Assembly (NCBI GenBank): GCA_964472305.1
Contig: CAYYJR010000006.1
Span: 111,850-175,849, forward strand
Reading direction: 5' to 3'
Source of the DNA: CAYYJR01 sp964472305
GTDB taxonomy: Bacteria; Armatimonadota; Hebobacteria; CAIYQO01
Length of the DNA: 64,000 bases
Part shown: positions 27,765-36,901 of the stretch, in pieces
How the letters are laid out: each line of letters begins with the position of its first letter
Position numbering within the stretch: the first letter of the stretch is position 1
Notes under the pieces: model-generated
Database searches by the model: none
Told to the model about the DNA's origin: nothing
Seen by the model: only the letters and a program-made list of their open reading frames with translations
Program-made: the position numbers and the translations under genes

Positions 27765-29207
27765 ATGGTTCGCGTCACAGCACTTGTCGTCGCCCTGCTC
27801 GCGGTCCTGCTGGCGTATGCGGACGATGCCGCGCCCGCCGCGGTGATAGGCGTACGCTACTCCACCGCGCCGGAAAAGGTGCGCGTGGTACTCGACCTGC
27901 CGGCGCCCGCGACTTTCACCGACCGCTCCAACCCGCTGCAACCGCAAATTTCGGTCGCCATTCCGCTGGCTGCGCCGCTGCCCGTGCTGATGGTGAACGA
28001 CCCCATTGTCACTGCCATCGCCGTCGCACCCGATGCCAACGGCAACGCGCAGTTGACGCTTACGCTGGCAAAACCACGCAAGTACGAGGTTTGTACGTTG
28101 CCGGCGGCGGATGGCCGGCCTTTTCGCGTGGTAGTAGACGTACTGAAGCTGTTCAACCGCGAGGAAACGCGCACGCTGTCGCCCGCCATCAGTTACCTGC
28201 GCATGGAGCGCCAGACCGATGACACCTACCTGTCCGCGCATCTCGTAGAGTTTAACGCGACCGATCCTCACATCAGACTGGGAACGGCGGCGGCGCAGGA
28301 TGGGCGCGAGCGCGTAGAGAGCATGGTGATGCGCACCGGGGCGGTGTGTGGCATCAACGGCGGTTATTTTATCGAGGGTACCCGGCCGGTAGGATTGTTG
28401 AAGGTAGATGGCGCCGTGCTGGCGCTTCCGTTATGGGGACGCACCGCGGTGGCCTTTCCCCATGGCGGCATACCGGTGCTCGACAATCCGCGTGGCGTGT
28501 GGCGCCTGACGCTGCCGGATACCACTACGCGCGATCTGCCCGACGCACTGGATGCCTCCATACAGACGCCGCCACCCACCGCGTTGCTGTATAACGGGAA
28601 TCTCCTCACCCAGGTGCCCGCCGCGCCGAGTGGCTTCACCGCGCTGATTCGCAACAACATCGTGCTCACGCGCGCAACCGGCCCGCTGCAACTCGCACCC
28701 GGCGATCTGGCCATACGACTGCTGGACAAAGACGCGATCGCGCTCGATCCGGTGTTGACGGTCGGTGTTGCGGTAACGCTGACCCCTGTGCTGACCCCCG
28801 CGTGGGACGAATATCGGTATGCAATCGGCGGCGGCCCGCGATTATTGCGCGACGGCAAGGTGGACGTGACCGGCGAACAGGAACGCTTCAAGCCGGATAT
28901 CCGCCTGGGACGCAACGCCCGTACCGCGCTGGGCATTACCGCACGCGGTCGCGTCGTGCTGGCGGTGGTGGAAGCGCCCGGGTATTATGGCGGCGGCATG
29001 ACGCTGATAGAGCTGGCCGAACTGCTGAAGGCGCGCGGTGCGGTGAATGCGCTGAACCTGGATGGTGGCGGCAGCACCACCCTCGCCCTCGGTGGCACGA
29101 CCGTCAATTGCGCCCCCGGCGCCTGGATCCGCCCCCTGGCCAGTAGCGTGCTGGTATTTGATGACCGGGTGAATAATACCTGCTCTCCGGTCGCGGATGT
29201 GCAATAG
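27765..29207 (+). CDS. AMIN-domain plus phosphodiester glycosidase (NAGPA) protein
   Basis: 480-residue exported protein: signal peptide (about 1-20), AMIN-type domain (about 25-130; IGVRYSTAPEKVRVVLDLPA and later FRVVVDVLKL), then a NAGPA domain (about 160-475) with GAVCGINGGYF, ALGITARGRVVLAVVEAPGY and ALNLDGGGSTTLALGG. AMIN domains bind peptidoglycan or secretins and place proteins at the cell envelope; NAGPA-type enzymes cleave N-acetylglucosamine phosphodiesters. ATG 27765 has a GAGGAG site ten bases upstream. The envelope glycan target is inferred. Confidence 0.9.
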   Translation: MVRVTALVVALLAVLLAYADDAAPAAVIGVRYSTAPEKVRVVLDLPAPATFTDRSNPLQPQISVAIPLAAPLPVLMVNDPIVTAIAVAPDANGNAQLTLTLAKPRKYEVCTLPAADGRPFRVVVDVLKLFNREETRTLSPAISYLRMERQTDDTYLSAHLVEFNATDPHIRLGTAAAQDGRERVESMVMRTGAVCGINGGYFIEGTRPVGLLKVDGAVLALPLWGRTAVAFPHGGIPVLDNPRGVWRLTLPDTTTRDLPDALDASIQTPPPTALLYNGNLLTQVPAAPSGFTALIRNNIVLTRATGPLQLAPGDLAIRLLDKDAIALDPVLTVGVAVTLTPVLTPAWDEYRYAIGGGPRLLRDGKVDVTGEQERFKPDIRLGRNARTALGITARGRVVLAVVEAPGYYGGGMTLIELAELLKARGAVNALNLDGGGSTTLALGGTTVNCAPGAWIRPLASSVLVFDDRVNNTCSPVADVQ

Positions 29208-29377
29208 TCTGGCATAGCGGTATCAGCGCCGTTGTGGTTTCGCGACGGCCATCCATGACCTGTTCAAGCACCGGCTTATTCCGCCCCTGTCGTATCCACG
29301 CCCTTCATGGCGCGGACGACAACGACACCGTACGCCGTCATATACTTTGACATCGGCAAATCCCTGATTCCCAGGCG

Positions 29378-30520
29378 TCACGCCTGCCCCGGCGCCAGTC
29401 GCGTGTGTGTCTGCAACCAGCGCATAATTGAGCCACGGGTGACTAATCCCTCGATGTGATCACCATCGGTGATCAGCACCCGATCACTGTTGGTCTGCGC
29501 CATGCGATTGGCGGCGTCCCACGCATCGTCGTTGGGATGCAGGATTGGCTCCTGTGCCAGCGGCTTGGCCACGTCTTCCACTAGGCGGTTCGCCCACTCG
29601 TCGCGCGGTAAGGCACGCACGTCTTCCACGCTGATGACTCCGATCACCTCTCCGTTGCGCTCAACCGGCAGCGTGGAGGGACTCTCGCGCAGGAAGTAAT
29701 CCGACACCAGGCGTTCGATGCTGATCTCCGCCGGCACTGCTTCGAACTGCGTGCTCATTACCGCGCTGATGGGCACGTGGCGCAATGTTTCACGCAACAC
29801 CACCTGCTGGTAACTGTTACGTGCCGCGCTCACCAGGAACCAGCCGATCAACGCCAGCCAGACGCTGCCATACGCCCGCAATGGCGGGTAGACCAGACTG
29901 CCGATACCCAGTGCGATGAACGCCCAGCCAAATATTTGCCCGGTGAACGACGCCACGCGCGTGGCGCGCTGCAGATCACCCATGACGCGCCAGAGGAACG
30001 CGCGGAAGACGCGTCCGCCATCGAGCGGGAAGCCAGGCAACATATTGAAGACGGCCAGCACCACGTTGATAAACCAGAGATAGGTAAACGAAGCAAAAAA
30101 GAGACGCGAGCCGGTGTTGGCAAGCAGGAGTGCCACGGAGAAGAACAGCAGGGCGATAGCCAGGCTGGACAACGGACCGGCAATTGCCATTTTAAATTCA
30201 TCCCATGGCGTTTCCGGTTCATCCTCCATTTGTGCCACCCCGCCGAAGATGAATAGTGTGATGGTGCGGATGGGAATTCCCGCCCGCCGCGCCACCAGCG
30301 CGTGCGACAACTCGTGCGCCAGCACCGAGCCGAAAAAGAGCAGGCTGGTGAGCGTGGCGATGCTCCAGTAATTGCTGCGCGGTGCGTCCGGCGCCACGAT
30401 GGGGAAGTAGCCGCTGGCGAGTAGAAACACGAAGAGCGCGAAGATGATGAACCAGCTATAGTCGATGTTGATGGTGATGCCGCTGATGCGTCCCACGCGA
30501 AGACTGTGACCAAAAAACAT
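29378..30520 (-). CDS. M50 site-2-type metalloprotease with CBS domains
   Basis: 380-residue intramembrane zinc protease. The metal-binding HELSH is at residues 69-73 inside a membrane helix, and the second metal motif FPLDGG is at 164-169. About six membrane segments are followed by two CBS domains (about 245-375; VMSTQFEAVPAEISIERL, then RVLITDGDHIEGLVTRGSIM). S2P enzymes with CBS domains cleave membrane-bound regulators, and CBS modules often bind adenine nucleotides. Substrate unknown. Confidence 0.92.
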   Translation of the reverse strand: MFFGHSLRVGRISGITINIDYSWFIIFALFVFLLASGYFPIVAPDAPRSNYWSIATLTSLLFFGSVLAHELSHALVARRAGIPIRTITLFIFGGVAQMEDEPETPWDEFKMAIAGPLSSLAIALLFFSVALLLANTGSRLFFASFTYLWFINVVLAVFNMLPGFPLDGGRVFRAFLWRVMGDLQRATRVASFTGQIFGWAFIALGIGSLVYPPLRAYGSVWLALIGWFLVSAARNSYQQVVLRETLRHVPISAVMSTQFEAVPAEISIERLVSDYFLRESPSTLPVERNGEVIGVISVEDVRALPRDEWANRLVEDVAKPLAQEPILHPNDDAWDAANRMAQTNSDRVLITDGDHIEGLVTRGSIMRWLQTHTRLAPGQA

Positions 30521-30571
30521 GGCTGCCGCTCCTTCACGAACACCCGAATCACGGCTGATCCGTGATTCGTC

Positions 30572-30808
30572 TTAGCGCGTGCCTGGTTGCCGGCTGGCAA
30601 TAAAGGCCTGCAGCGAGTGCTTCAACTCGTCCAGCTTGGTGACATCATGCAGATTGGCATGCCACACCTTCAGCGCAGCTACATCATCCGCCGCCAAATC
30701 CCATCCGGCTTCACGTAGCGCCGTTTCCGGGTCCACCATCAGCCGATTGCGGAACACCGGATCGCTTAGCGTCCGGTGCAACAGCAATTCGAGATCGGGC
30801 TTTTCCAT
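30572..30808 (-). CDS. Small NHLP-like protein (Os1348-type leader-like)
   Basis: 78-residue protein beginning MEKPDLELLLHRTLSDPVFR and containing DPETALREAGWDL. This pattern (helix, D-x-x-F-R, DPxxALxEAGxDL) is typical of the nitrile-hydratase-leader-peptide clan, which supplies leader peptides of some RiPP natural products and also orphan small proteins. It has no Cys and no Gly-Gly processing site, so a precursor role is not shown. ATG 30808 has GGAGGAGG upstream. It lies between mreB and the M50 protease on the same strand; no modification enzyme is close. Confidence 0.68.
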   Translation of the reverse strand: MEKPDLELLLHRTLSDPVFRNRLMVDPETALREAGWDLAADDVAALKVWHANLHDVTKLDELKHSLQAFIASRQPGTR

Positions 30809-30940
30809 ACGCGCCTCCTCCAGACTCGTGCCGGTAGTGTCATTACCATCACGAGACGGGGAAAAACGGCAGGGAACATACAACGGAACATGGGAATTGG
30901 GAATGATGAAGGAGGAATTGGGGAGACGGAGATCCACCGG

Positions 30941-30964
30941 TGACGTGTCACTCGCGACACGTCA
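30941..30964 (-). terminator. Stem-loop at the mreB stop codon
   Basis: TGACGTGTC (30941-30949) pairs with GACACGTCA (30956-30964) across six bases; the stem includes the mreB stop codon. No U tract. Next to it at 30895-30930 lies a short degenerate GAATTGGGAATGATGAAGGA-type run with no clear role. Confidence 0.5.
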
Positions 30965-32017
30965 CGCTTCGCTCCCGTGCAAGGCGAGTTTGCGTTCGAA
31001 GGCGTTGCGCAGGCCAAGGTCGCCTTCGGCGAGTACGCGAGCGGCGCCGAGTACCACGCAGCTTAGCGGATCGTCAACCACGTGGGCGGGCATGCCGGTG
31101 ACGTGATGCACCAACCGCTCCAGTCCGCGCAGCAGCGCGCCGCCGCCGGTGAACGTGATGCCGCGTTCCATGATGTCGGCGGAGAGTTCCGGCGGGGTTT
31201 GCTCCAGCGCCAGCTTCACCGCATCGAGGATAACCAGCACCGGTTCGCCGATGGCTTCGCGAATGGCACCACTGGAAAGAGTGACCTGTGCGGGCAAGCC
31301 GGTAATCAGGTCGCGGCCGCGCGCCAGGTATTCCAACTCGCGCTGCATCGGCCAGACCGAGCCGATAGCCAGCTTGATACCCTCCGCGGTGCGTTCGCCG
31401 ATGTGCAGGTTGTATTCACGCCGTACGTACGCGGTAATGGCCTCGTCAATCTCGTCGCCGGCCACGCGGACGGATTGCGACAGCACCACGTCGCCCAGCG
31501 AGATGATGGCGACTTCGGTGGTTCCGCCGCCGATATCGACCACCATGCTGCCGGTGGCTTCATGGATGGGCAAACCGGCGCCGATGGCGGCGGCTACCGG
31601 CTCCTCGATCACCCAGGCGTCTTTCGCTCCCGCGCGACGCGCGGCATCCTTCACCGCCCGGCACTCCACCTCGGTCGCTCCGGAAGGCACGCCGACCAGC
31701 ATGTTGAGGTGAATGAACGGGCGGCGGCGATAAACCTTGCTGATGAACAGGAAGAGCATCTGCTCCACCGCGTCGAAATCGGCGATGACGCCGTCGCGCA
31801 GCGGGCGGATGGTTTCGATGGCGTCCGGCGTGCGGCCAACCATGCGCTTAGCTTCTTCGCCCACCGCGCGAATCTCGTGGTTACCCTTCTCGATAGCGAT
31901 CACCGACGGCTCGCGCAGCAAAATCCCCTTTCCACGCATGTGAATGAGGGTGTTTGCGGTGCCGAGATCGATTGCCAGTTCCGGCGTCCAATGTTGAAAA
32001 AAGCGTGCGAAATTCAT
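30962..32017 (-). CDS. mreB: Rod-shape-determining actin homologue MreB
   Basis: 351-residue cytoskeletal ATPase that guides lateral wall synthesis. The N-terminal phosphate-1 motif AIDLGTANTLIH, the GVPSGATEVE segment, the phosphate-2 motif VVDIGGGTTEVAII, and the adenosine motif GITFTGGGALLRGLE are all present. Length is normal for MreB. No mreC follows; a possible mreD-like gene is 30 kb away. A 6-bp inverted repeat (32042-32059) lies in the short upstream gap. Confidence 0.95.
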   Translation of the reverse strand: MNFARFFQHWTPELAIDLGTANTLIHMRGKGILLREPSVIAIEKGNHEIRAVGEEAKRMVGRTPDAIETIRPLRDGVIADFDAVEQMLFLFISKVYRRRPFIHLNMLVGVPSGATEVECRAVKDAARRAGAKDAWVIEEPVAAAIGAGLPIHEATGSMVVDIGGGTTEVAIISLGDVVLSQSVRVAGDEIDEAITAYVRREYNLHIGERTAEGIKLAIGSVWPMQRELEYLARGRDLITGLPAQVTLSSGAIREAIGEPVLVILDAVKLALEQTPPELSADIMERGITFTGGGALLRGLERLVHHVTGMPAHVVDDPLSCVVLGAARVLAEGDLGLRNAFERKLALHGSEA

Positions 32018-32141
32018 CAGTTACTCACCCGGTGGGGCAACCGATGTAATTCGACATCGTCGTGGGGAGTCCTTTTTTCAGCGTAGCCGGCAAGCGTACT
32101 CCTGGTGGTTGACCGCCTGGATGAGGCGATGCGGAGATGCT

Positions 32142-32702
32142 TCACGGTATCTTATAGGTAACCTCAAGGCCTTCGCCGACAGGCACTAGGATGCTTTCCA
32201 GACCGGGACGTTCGTGGACGTAGGTCAGGTAGGGAGTGAGCGCGGCGGTGAGACTCATTGTTTTGTCGCAGCAGATGAGCGCACCGCTGTTGAGTTTTTC
32301 GACCAGGATATGAAAGTAGTGCAGCGCTTGCGTGTGATCGGCGCCCAGCAAGACGAAATCATATGGGCCTTCCAGTACCGGCAGCACTTCCACCGGATCG
32401 CCTTGCATCAGGTTGATGCGTCCGACATGCGGCGAGCGGGTGAAGAGTTTTTTTGCGTTGGACAGCTTCCACACGTCCGGTTCGACGGCGGTCACCATGC
32501 CATCGGTGGCAGTAGCCGCGTCGGCCAGCCAGAGGGTGAAGTAACCATCGTCTACTCCCACCTGCAGAATATTCACCGCGCGTGCGATCTTTACCAGCAT
32601 GTTGAGAAACTGCCCCGCCTCGCGCTCGACCCGCGGCACGCCACCGAGCTGCCGGGACTTCTCTTCAAGTTCCCGCATCAGTTCTGCCAGTTGTACGTCC
32701 AT
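32142..32702 (-). CDS. O-methyltransferase-like (class I SAM) protein
   Basis: 186-residue protein with a Rossmann SAM-binding pattern: VNILQVGVDDGYFTLWLADA (motif I, residues about 44-64), VTAVEPD, and YDFVLLGADH (about 115-125). The order resembles family 3 (caffeoyl-CoA-type) O-methyltransferases, although motif I reads VGVDDGY rather than the usual GTxxGYS. ATG 32702 follows GGGGAGAG. Substrate unknown. Divergent from the fumarase-like gene. Confidence 0.75.
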   Translation of the reverse strand: MDVQLAELMRELEEKSRQLGGVPRVEREAGQFLNMLVKIARAVNILQVGVDDGYFTLWLADAATATDGMVTAVEPDVWKLSNAKKLFTRSPHVGRINLMQGDPVEVLPVLEGPYDFVLLGADHTQALHYFHILVEKLNSGALICCDKTMSLTAALTPYLTYVHERPGLESILVPVGEGLEVTYKIP

Positions 32703-32858
32703 CGTGCTCTCTCCCCTGCCGCGTCCGCAGCGCGACGGAATCCCGCTGTGGAGGATACCCGCCCACGCGGCGCATGACGGGTGCGAAATGACGCGGGAGG
32801 GAGTTCGGGGCGACATCGCGAATTGTTTGTGATACAGTTGCACCATCGAGGTGATGTG

Positions 32859-33713
32859 ATGACACCGTCTCCGCTGCGGATCATAGAACCGGAACAGATT
32901 AGTGCCGCCGTCGCCCGGCTGTATGTGGACGCCAATCGCGTTGTCCCGCCGGAAATGCACACGGCGATGGCGCGGGCATGCGACGCTGAAACGTCGCCGG
33001 ACGGGCGTGAGGTGCTCGCGCTGCTGCTGAAGAATTATACTACCGCCGCGGTGACCGGGTTACCGATGTGCCAGGATACCGGATTGGCGATCATTATCGC
33101 CGAAGTGGGTCAGGACGTGCATGTTAATGGTGATTTGCGCACGGCCATTGACGAAGGCGTGCGCCGCGGTTGTCGCGATGGGTATCTGCGCACTTCCGTG
33201 GTACGCCACCCGTTGCGGCGCGTTAACACCGGCGATAATACCCCCGCCATCGTGCATGTCGCGCTGGTGTCCGGCAACCGGCTGCGACTGGTCTGTCTGC
33301 CCAAGGGCGGCGGTAGCGAGAACGCCAGTGCGCTATGCATGCTCTCGCCATCGGATGGCCGTCAGGGTGTGATTGACTTCGTCGTGGAGCGCGTCTCCGA
33401 GCAGGGAGTCAACGCGTGCCCGCCGTTGATCGTCGGGGTGGGCATCGGCAGCAATTTCGAAGGCTGCGCGCTGCTCGCTAAGCACGCGCTACTGCGCCCG
33501 TTGGGGCAGGCACATTCCGACCCGGACGATGCGGCACTGGAGGCGGAACTGCTGCAGCGCATCAACACCCTCGGCATCGGGCCGGGCGGTTTCGGCGGCA
33601 CCGTTACCGCACTCGCTGTGCATGTGGAAACCGCTCCCTGCCACATCGCCAGCCTGCCTTGCGCCGTGAATATTCAATGCAACGCTCACCGGCGGGCGGA
33701 GATTGTGCTGTAG
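32859..33713 (+). CDS. Class I fumarate hydratase / L(+)-tartrate dehydratase alpha subunit
   Basis: 284-residue N-terminal-type subunit of the iron-sulfur fumarase family. Seen are LPMCQDTGLAI with a probable cluster ligand C71, NTGDNTPAIVHV, LPKGGGSENAS, and the second and third Cys regions (SNFEGCALLAKHALLRP, then LPCAVNIQCNAHRR). These enzymes hydrate fumarate to malate and need a beta domain supplied by a second gene. No beta gene is adjacent: the next gene is convergent and unrelated. ATG 32859 has GAGGTG just upstream. Confidence 0.9.
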   Translation: MTPSPLRIIEPEQISAAVARLYVDANRVVPPEMHTAMARACDAETSPDGREVLALLLKNYTTAAVTGLPMCQDTGLAIIIAEVGQDVHVNGDLRTAIDEGVRRGCRDGYLRTSVVRHPLRRVNTGDNTPAIVHVALVSGNRLRLVCLPKGGGSENASALCMLSPSDGRQGVIDFVVERVSEQGVNACPPLIVGVGIGSNFEGCALLAKHALLRPLGQAHSDPDDAALEAELLQRINTLGIGPGGFGGTVTALAVHVETAPCHIASLPCAVNIQCNAHRRAEIVL

Positions 33714-33795
33714 TGCGACAGGATGGTTTCGATGTGTCTCTTCCCCATCTCAAACTCCGGCATACGCATGACAGTGCGCGGATGAGATGCGAGAA

Positions 33796-34941
33796 TCAGT
33801 TCCGCGCGCCGCTTTCACGCTCCAGTATTTCCCACACCTTCTCGATGTAGAAGCGGTAGTGCGCCAGAGGGGTGCCGTTGGGGATGCGGTGGTCGAGGCC
33901 AAGCACGCAGCCGCCGGTGCGCACCATGGGCGGGATTTTGTATTCCAGTTCGGCGACGATCTCGTCGGTACCGCGACGCAGCACGTGTTTATCAAGGCCG
34001 CCCAGGAAAGCCAGGTGGGTGCCGTAGGTTGCACGCACCTGCACGATGTCCATGTTGGCAGCCGGCTCAAGCGGATACATCACGTTCACGCCGGCATCCA
34101 GGAAGGCCGGGATCACCGCAGTCATGTCCCCATCGGAATCCTGCATAAAGAGCCGCGTGCCGCGTGCCCGCAGCATATCCCAGACTTTACGGTAGTAGGG
34201 GGCAATGAACTCCGTAACCTGGCGCGGACCCGCCAGTGGGCCGCTTTTGCCGGCCAGGTCTTCATGCACGACGAGTTGATCCACCGGCACGGCGGCGGAG
34301 ACGCGGTCGAGTACCCGGCAGGCGGTGTCGCCGATGGTGGCCAGCATGTCGTGCACGAGTTCCGGCTGCTCGTAGAAGGCCACGCACAGCGCCTCTTCAC
34401 CCAGCAACTGGCGCGGTTCGTCAAATCCGCCGGGAATGGCCGTTGTCACCACGCGGCCAGCCGCGCGGTATGCCTGCGCCGCGGCTTCCCACCCAGTGGT
34501 GAATCGTTCCTCGCTGAAGGCATAATGGTGCTTGATGCGCTGCCAATCGTCCATGGTGCGCACGGGGTAATCGAGCGGCAGCGGGATCGTCGCCACGCCG
34601 CGGCACAGCTTCACGCGACGGCCCATGCGGTCGCGGGCGATGAGGTAGGCCTCCGTCTCTTCCAGGATTTCTTCAGTGGCGCCTCCCTGCCAGCCGGTGT
34701 TGACCGGCACGGCGCCCGTCTGCGCCCGACGATAGCGAAAGGCGGACAGATCCAGTTCCGTCGGACCGGCGCCTTGCGCCGTCCACTCCTCTTTCAGACC
34801 GACGATGGGCCCAAACAGTTCGGTGAATAACGGACGCGCGTTGGCAGTGAAGGTCATGTAGTCGAGGTATTCTGCGCGATCGACTTCCATTCCCTGCGCG
34901 ATGGCCAATGCCGCGTGGGCATCGAGGATATGTCGGGTCAT
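33796..34941 (-). CDS. Uroporphyrinogen-decarboxylase-family protein, probable methyltransferase type
   Basis: 381-residue URO-D-superfamily TIM barrel with recognisable VHEDLAGKSGPLAGPRQVTE, SDGDMTAVIPAFLDAGVNV, and MDIVQVRATYGTHLAFLGGL segments. Members outside haem synthesis (MtaA, CmuA and many uncharacterised homologues) move methyl groups to or from corrinoid proteins. The long family-typical spacing and the presence of a corrinoid protein elsewhere in the window favour that over haem synthesis. It follows the flippase-like gene by 12 bases. Confidence 0.82.
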   Translation of the reverse strand: MTRHILDAHAALAIAQGMEVDRAEYLDYMTFTANARPLFTELFGPIVGLKEEWTAQGAGPTELDLSAFRYRRAQTGAVPVNTGWQGGATEEILEETEAYLIARDRMGRRVKLCRGVATIPLPLDYPVRTMDDWQRIKHHYAFSEERFTTGWEAAAQAYRAAGRVVTTAIPGGFDEPRQLLGEEALCVAFYEQPELVHDMLATIGDTACRVLDRVSAAVPVDQLVVHEDLAGKSGPLAGPRQVTEFIAPYYRKVWDMLRARGTRLFMQDSDGDMTAVIPAFLDAGVNVMYPLEPAANMDIVQVRATYGTHLAFLGGLDKHVLRRGTDEIVAELEYKIPPMVRTGGCVLGLDHRIPNGTPLAHYRFYIEKVWEILERESGARN

Positions 34942-34953
34942 TACTACCCCCGT

Positions 34954-35949
34954 TCAGGGTGCCGTTTCAGACAGCGCCGGCGCGGCGGCGCGCGGGCGAC
35001 GGCTCCACAACGGCACGCTGATCAATCCCCAAGCACCCTCGCTAATCAGCGTCCACAAGCGGCTGAGCATGACGATGATCACCACGATCGCGACACCGTC
35101 GGTGTTGGCATTGGTAAAGCCGAATTGCGCCATCAGGATGGATTTCATCACCAGTTCCATTGCCCCCAGCCCTCCGGGAAGCATGCTCATGAAGCCGATG
35201 GCCCATGAGCCGGGTCCGGCGGCGACCAGCATCATCGCATGCGGACGGGCAGGTGGGTAGATGGCTGTCGCCAGCAGGTAGAACGCCAGACCGAAAAAGA
35301 CCCAGCGCACGAAGAGCGTCGCCAGCACAGCCAGCACTTCGCGATAGCGCAGTTTGCGGGTGATGGTGGGTTCATTGATTTTGCGCAGGCCCCAGTTCAT
35401 CGTCGGCAGCATGATCTTCGGGTGGGCGCAGATAAGGGTGATGACGATAATGGCAATGATGGAGACCATGAACACCTGTTGCCGGCCGTCGGCGGCATGC
35501 CAGCCCAACAGCGCGACAAAGCCGAGCAGCAGCGCGGAGGCGGTGCGCAGTGCCAGTTCCACCGTGCTGGCCGCCAGCGTTGGGATGGCGGGGCGGTCGG
35601 CCTGTGTCGCAAGCGCCATGCGCAGGAACAGGCTAACCACCTTCCCCGGCACATAGCGACCCAGCGTCGACCAGATATACACCGGTGCGGCGGCGCGGAA
35701 GGGCAGCGCCGTGGTGAACCAGCTCAACGTGCGATTCCAGATGAGAATGTCGAGTAAGGAGCAAAGGAGTAGCGCGGCCAGCGACAATCCTGCTATGGAC
35801 CAGTCCAGGTTCCAGTTATAACTGACAACTCGCGGCCACACGCCTTTCACCTGCCAGGCAAAGACGCCCACCAGACCGAGCAGCAACAGGATGTTCAGTG
35901 CCAGCTTCCATGCGGCGGGACGCTTCAGGGTGACGGCATCAGGCCTCAT
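34954..35949 (-). CDS. Flippase-like integral membrane protein (LPG-synthase TM / UPF0104 family)
   Basis: 331-residue protein with about eight membrane segments and the family motifs WSTLGRYVPGKVVSLFLRMA and VAAGPGSWAIGFMSMLPGGL. Relatives include the membrane domain of lysylphosphatidylglycerol synthase and AglD-like lipid flippases. It overlaps the end of the glycosyltransferase gene, an arrangement often seen for polyprenyl-linked sugar transfer and flipping. ATG 35949 has GAGGTG upstream; 35961 is an alternative. Confidence 0.85.
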   Translation of the reverse strand: MRPDAVTLKRPAAWKLALNILLLLGLVGVFAWQVKGVWPRVVSYNWNLDWSIAGLSLAALLLCSLLDILIWNRTLSWFTTALPFRAAAPVYIWSTLGRYVPGKVVSLFLRMALATQADRPAIPTLAASTVELALRTASALLLGFVALLGWHAADGRQQVFMVSIIAIIVITLICAHPKIMLPTMNWGLRKINEPTITRKLRYREVLAVLATLFVRWVFFGLAFYLLATAIYPPARPHAMMLVAAGPGSWAIGFMSMLPGGLGAMELVMKSILMAQFGFTNANTDGVAIVVIIVMLSRLWTLISEGAWGLISVPLWSRRPRAAAPALSETAP

Positions 35950-36901
35950 GGCGCACCTCATTTTGCGGCGTGATGCTCACATTGATGCGTTCGGTGATTG
36001 CCGGCTCCGACGGTGTGGCGCTCGCGAGCTGTCCTTCGGCCAACAAGCCCAGCGCGAACAGCACCGGTGACAACGTAAAGAGCGCGGCATCCAGCAGCCA
36101 CATGAAGAAGTGCCAGCGCGGTGGGGCAGGTGGATTCAGTGTCCAGCCGGTCAGATAAACGCTCAGTCCGGCACCTAGTGCCAGTGCCACGAGCAGACAC
36201 CCCGCTGCAAGGCTGCCGAACAACCGCAGCGGTCTGGTGCGGAATTTGTTCAGGTACAGGAGGGTGCATAAATCGAGCAGACTGCCGAGAGTGTCTCCCG
36301 CATCAGCGCGTGATGCACGCGTTCCCGGAGTGGGGATGACCGGTAATTCTTCCACGCGAAAGCCGCGCGTGACCGCCAGCAGGTGCAGGTAACGGTGGCG
36401 CTCTCCGTAGAGGGTCAACTCGCGCGCCGCCTGCCGGCGCAAACCATTGAAACTGCCGCAAAGGCCATGCAACTCCATGCCGGCGCCGCGGCGCAGCAGC
36501 GCTGACACCGGACCGAATGGCGGCGGCGCGCCAACCGAGAGTCCGCATACCACGTCGGCGCGCAGCAAGGCATCGAGGAAGCGCGAGACGGCTTGCGGAT
36601 CGTCGTGGCTGCGCATGGTCAGGATGAATTCGCCTTGCGCCACGCCAAATCCGGCCGCCAGCGCGGTCGCCGTGCCTTGCGGGCCGCGCAAGGCGATGAC
36701 ACGACAGGCAGGATCCGTCGCGGCGAGTGTACGCAGCGTCTCACGTGAGTGGTCGACACTGCCATCGTCGATGTATATGATTTCCGCCGGCAATTCCAGG
36801 CGGTCGAACTCCGCGCACAGCCGTTCATGTAATGCGCGCAGAGTATGCGCTTCGTTCCGGCAGGGAATGACGACGGAAACCGTCGGCATGCTGGCAGGCA
36901 T
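35939..36901 (-). CDS. Membrane-associated family 2 glycosyltransferase
   Basis: 320-residue protein: GT-A fold with VSVVIPCRNEAHTL (8-21) and the nucleotide-sugar DDGS at 45-48, and two membrane helices near the C-terminus (about 227-252 and 268-290). The arrangement is that of DPM1/GtrB-like polyprenyl-phosphate sugar synthases. The chosen start, ATG 36901, has AGAGGA upstream; an extension to 37141 is unlikely. Next to the flippase-like gene, it probably supplies a lipid-linked sugar for the envelope. Confidence 0.88.
   Translation of the reverse strand: MPASMPTVSVVIPCRNEAHTLRALHERLCAEFDRLELPAEIIYIDDGSVDHSRETLRTLAATDPACRVIALRGPQGTATALAAGFGVAQGEFILTMRSHDDPQAVSRFLDALLRADVVCGLSVGAPPPFGPVSALLRRGAGMELHGLCGSFNGLRRQAARELTLYGERHRYLHLLAVTRGFRVEELPVIPTPGTRASRADAGDTLGSLLDLCTLLYLNKFRTRPLRLFGSLAAGCLLVALALGAGLSVYLTGWTLNPPAPPRWHFFMWLLDAALFTLSPVLFALGLLAEGQLASATPSEPAITERINVSITPQNEVRHEA

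Noticed and set aside
30895..30935. GAATTGGGAATGATGAAGGA-like run as a mobile or CRISPR-type repeat
   Set aside because: Only a short imperfect copy is present, without spacers or flanking duplications.
31082..32086. 334-codon plus-strand frame opposite mreB
   Set aside because: Shadow frame of mreB, whose motifs are intact on the minus strand.
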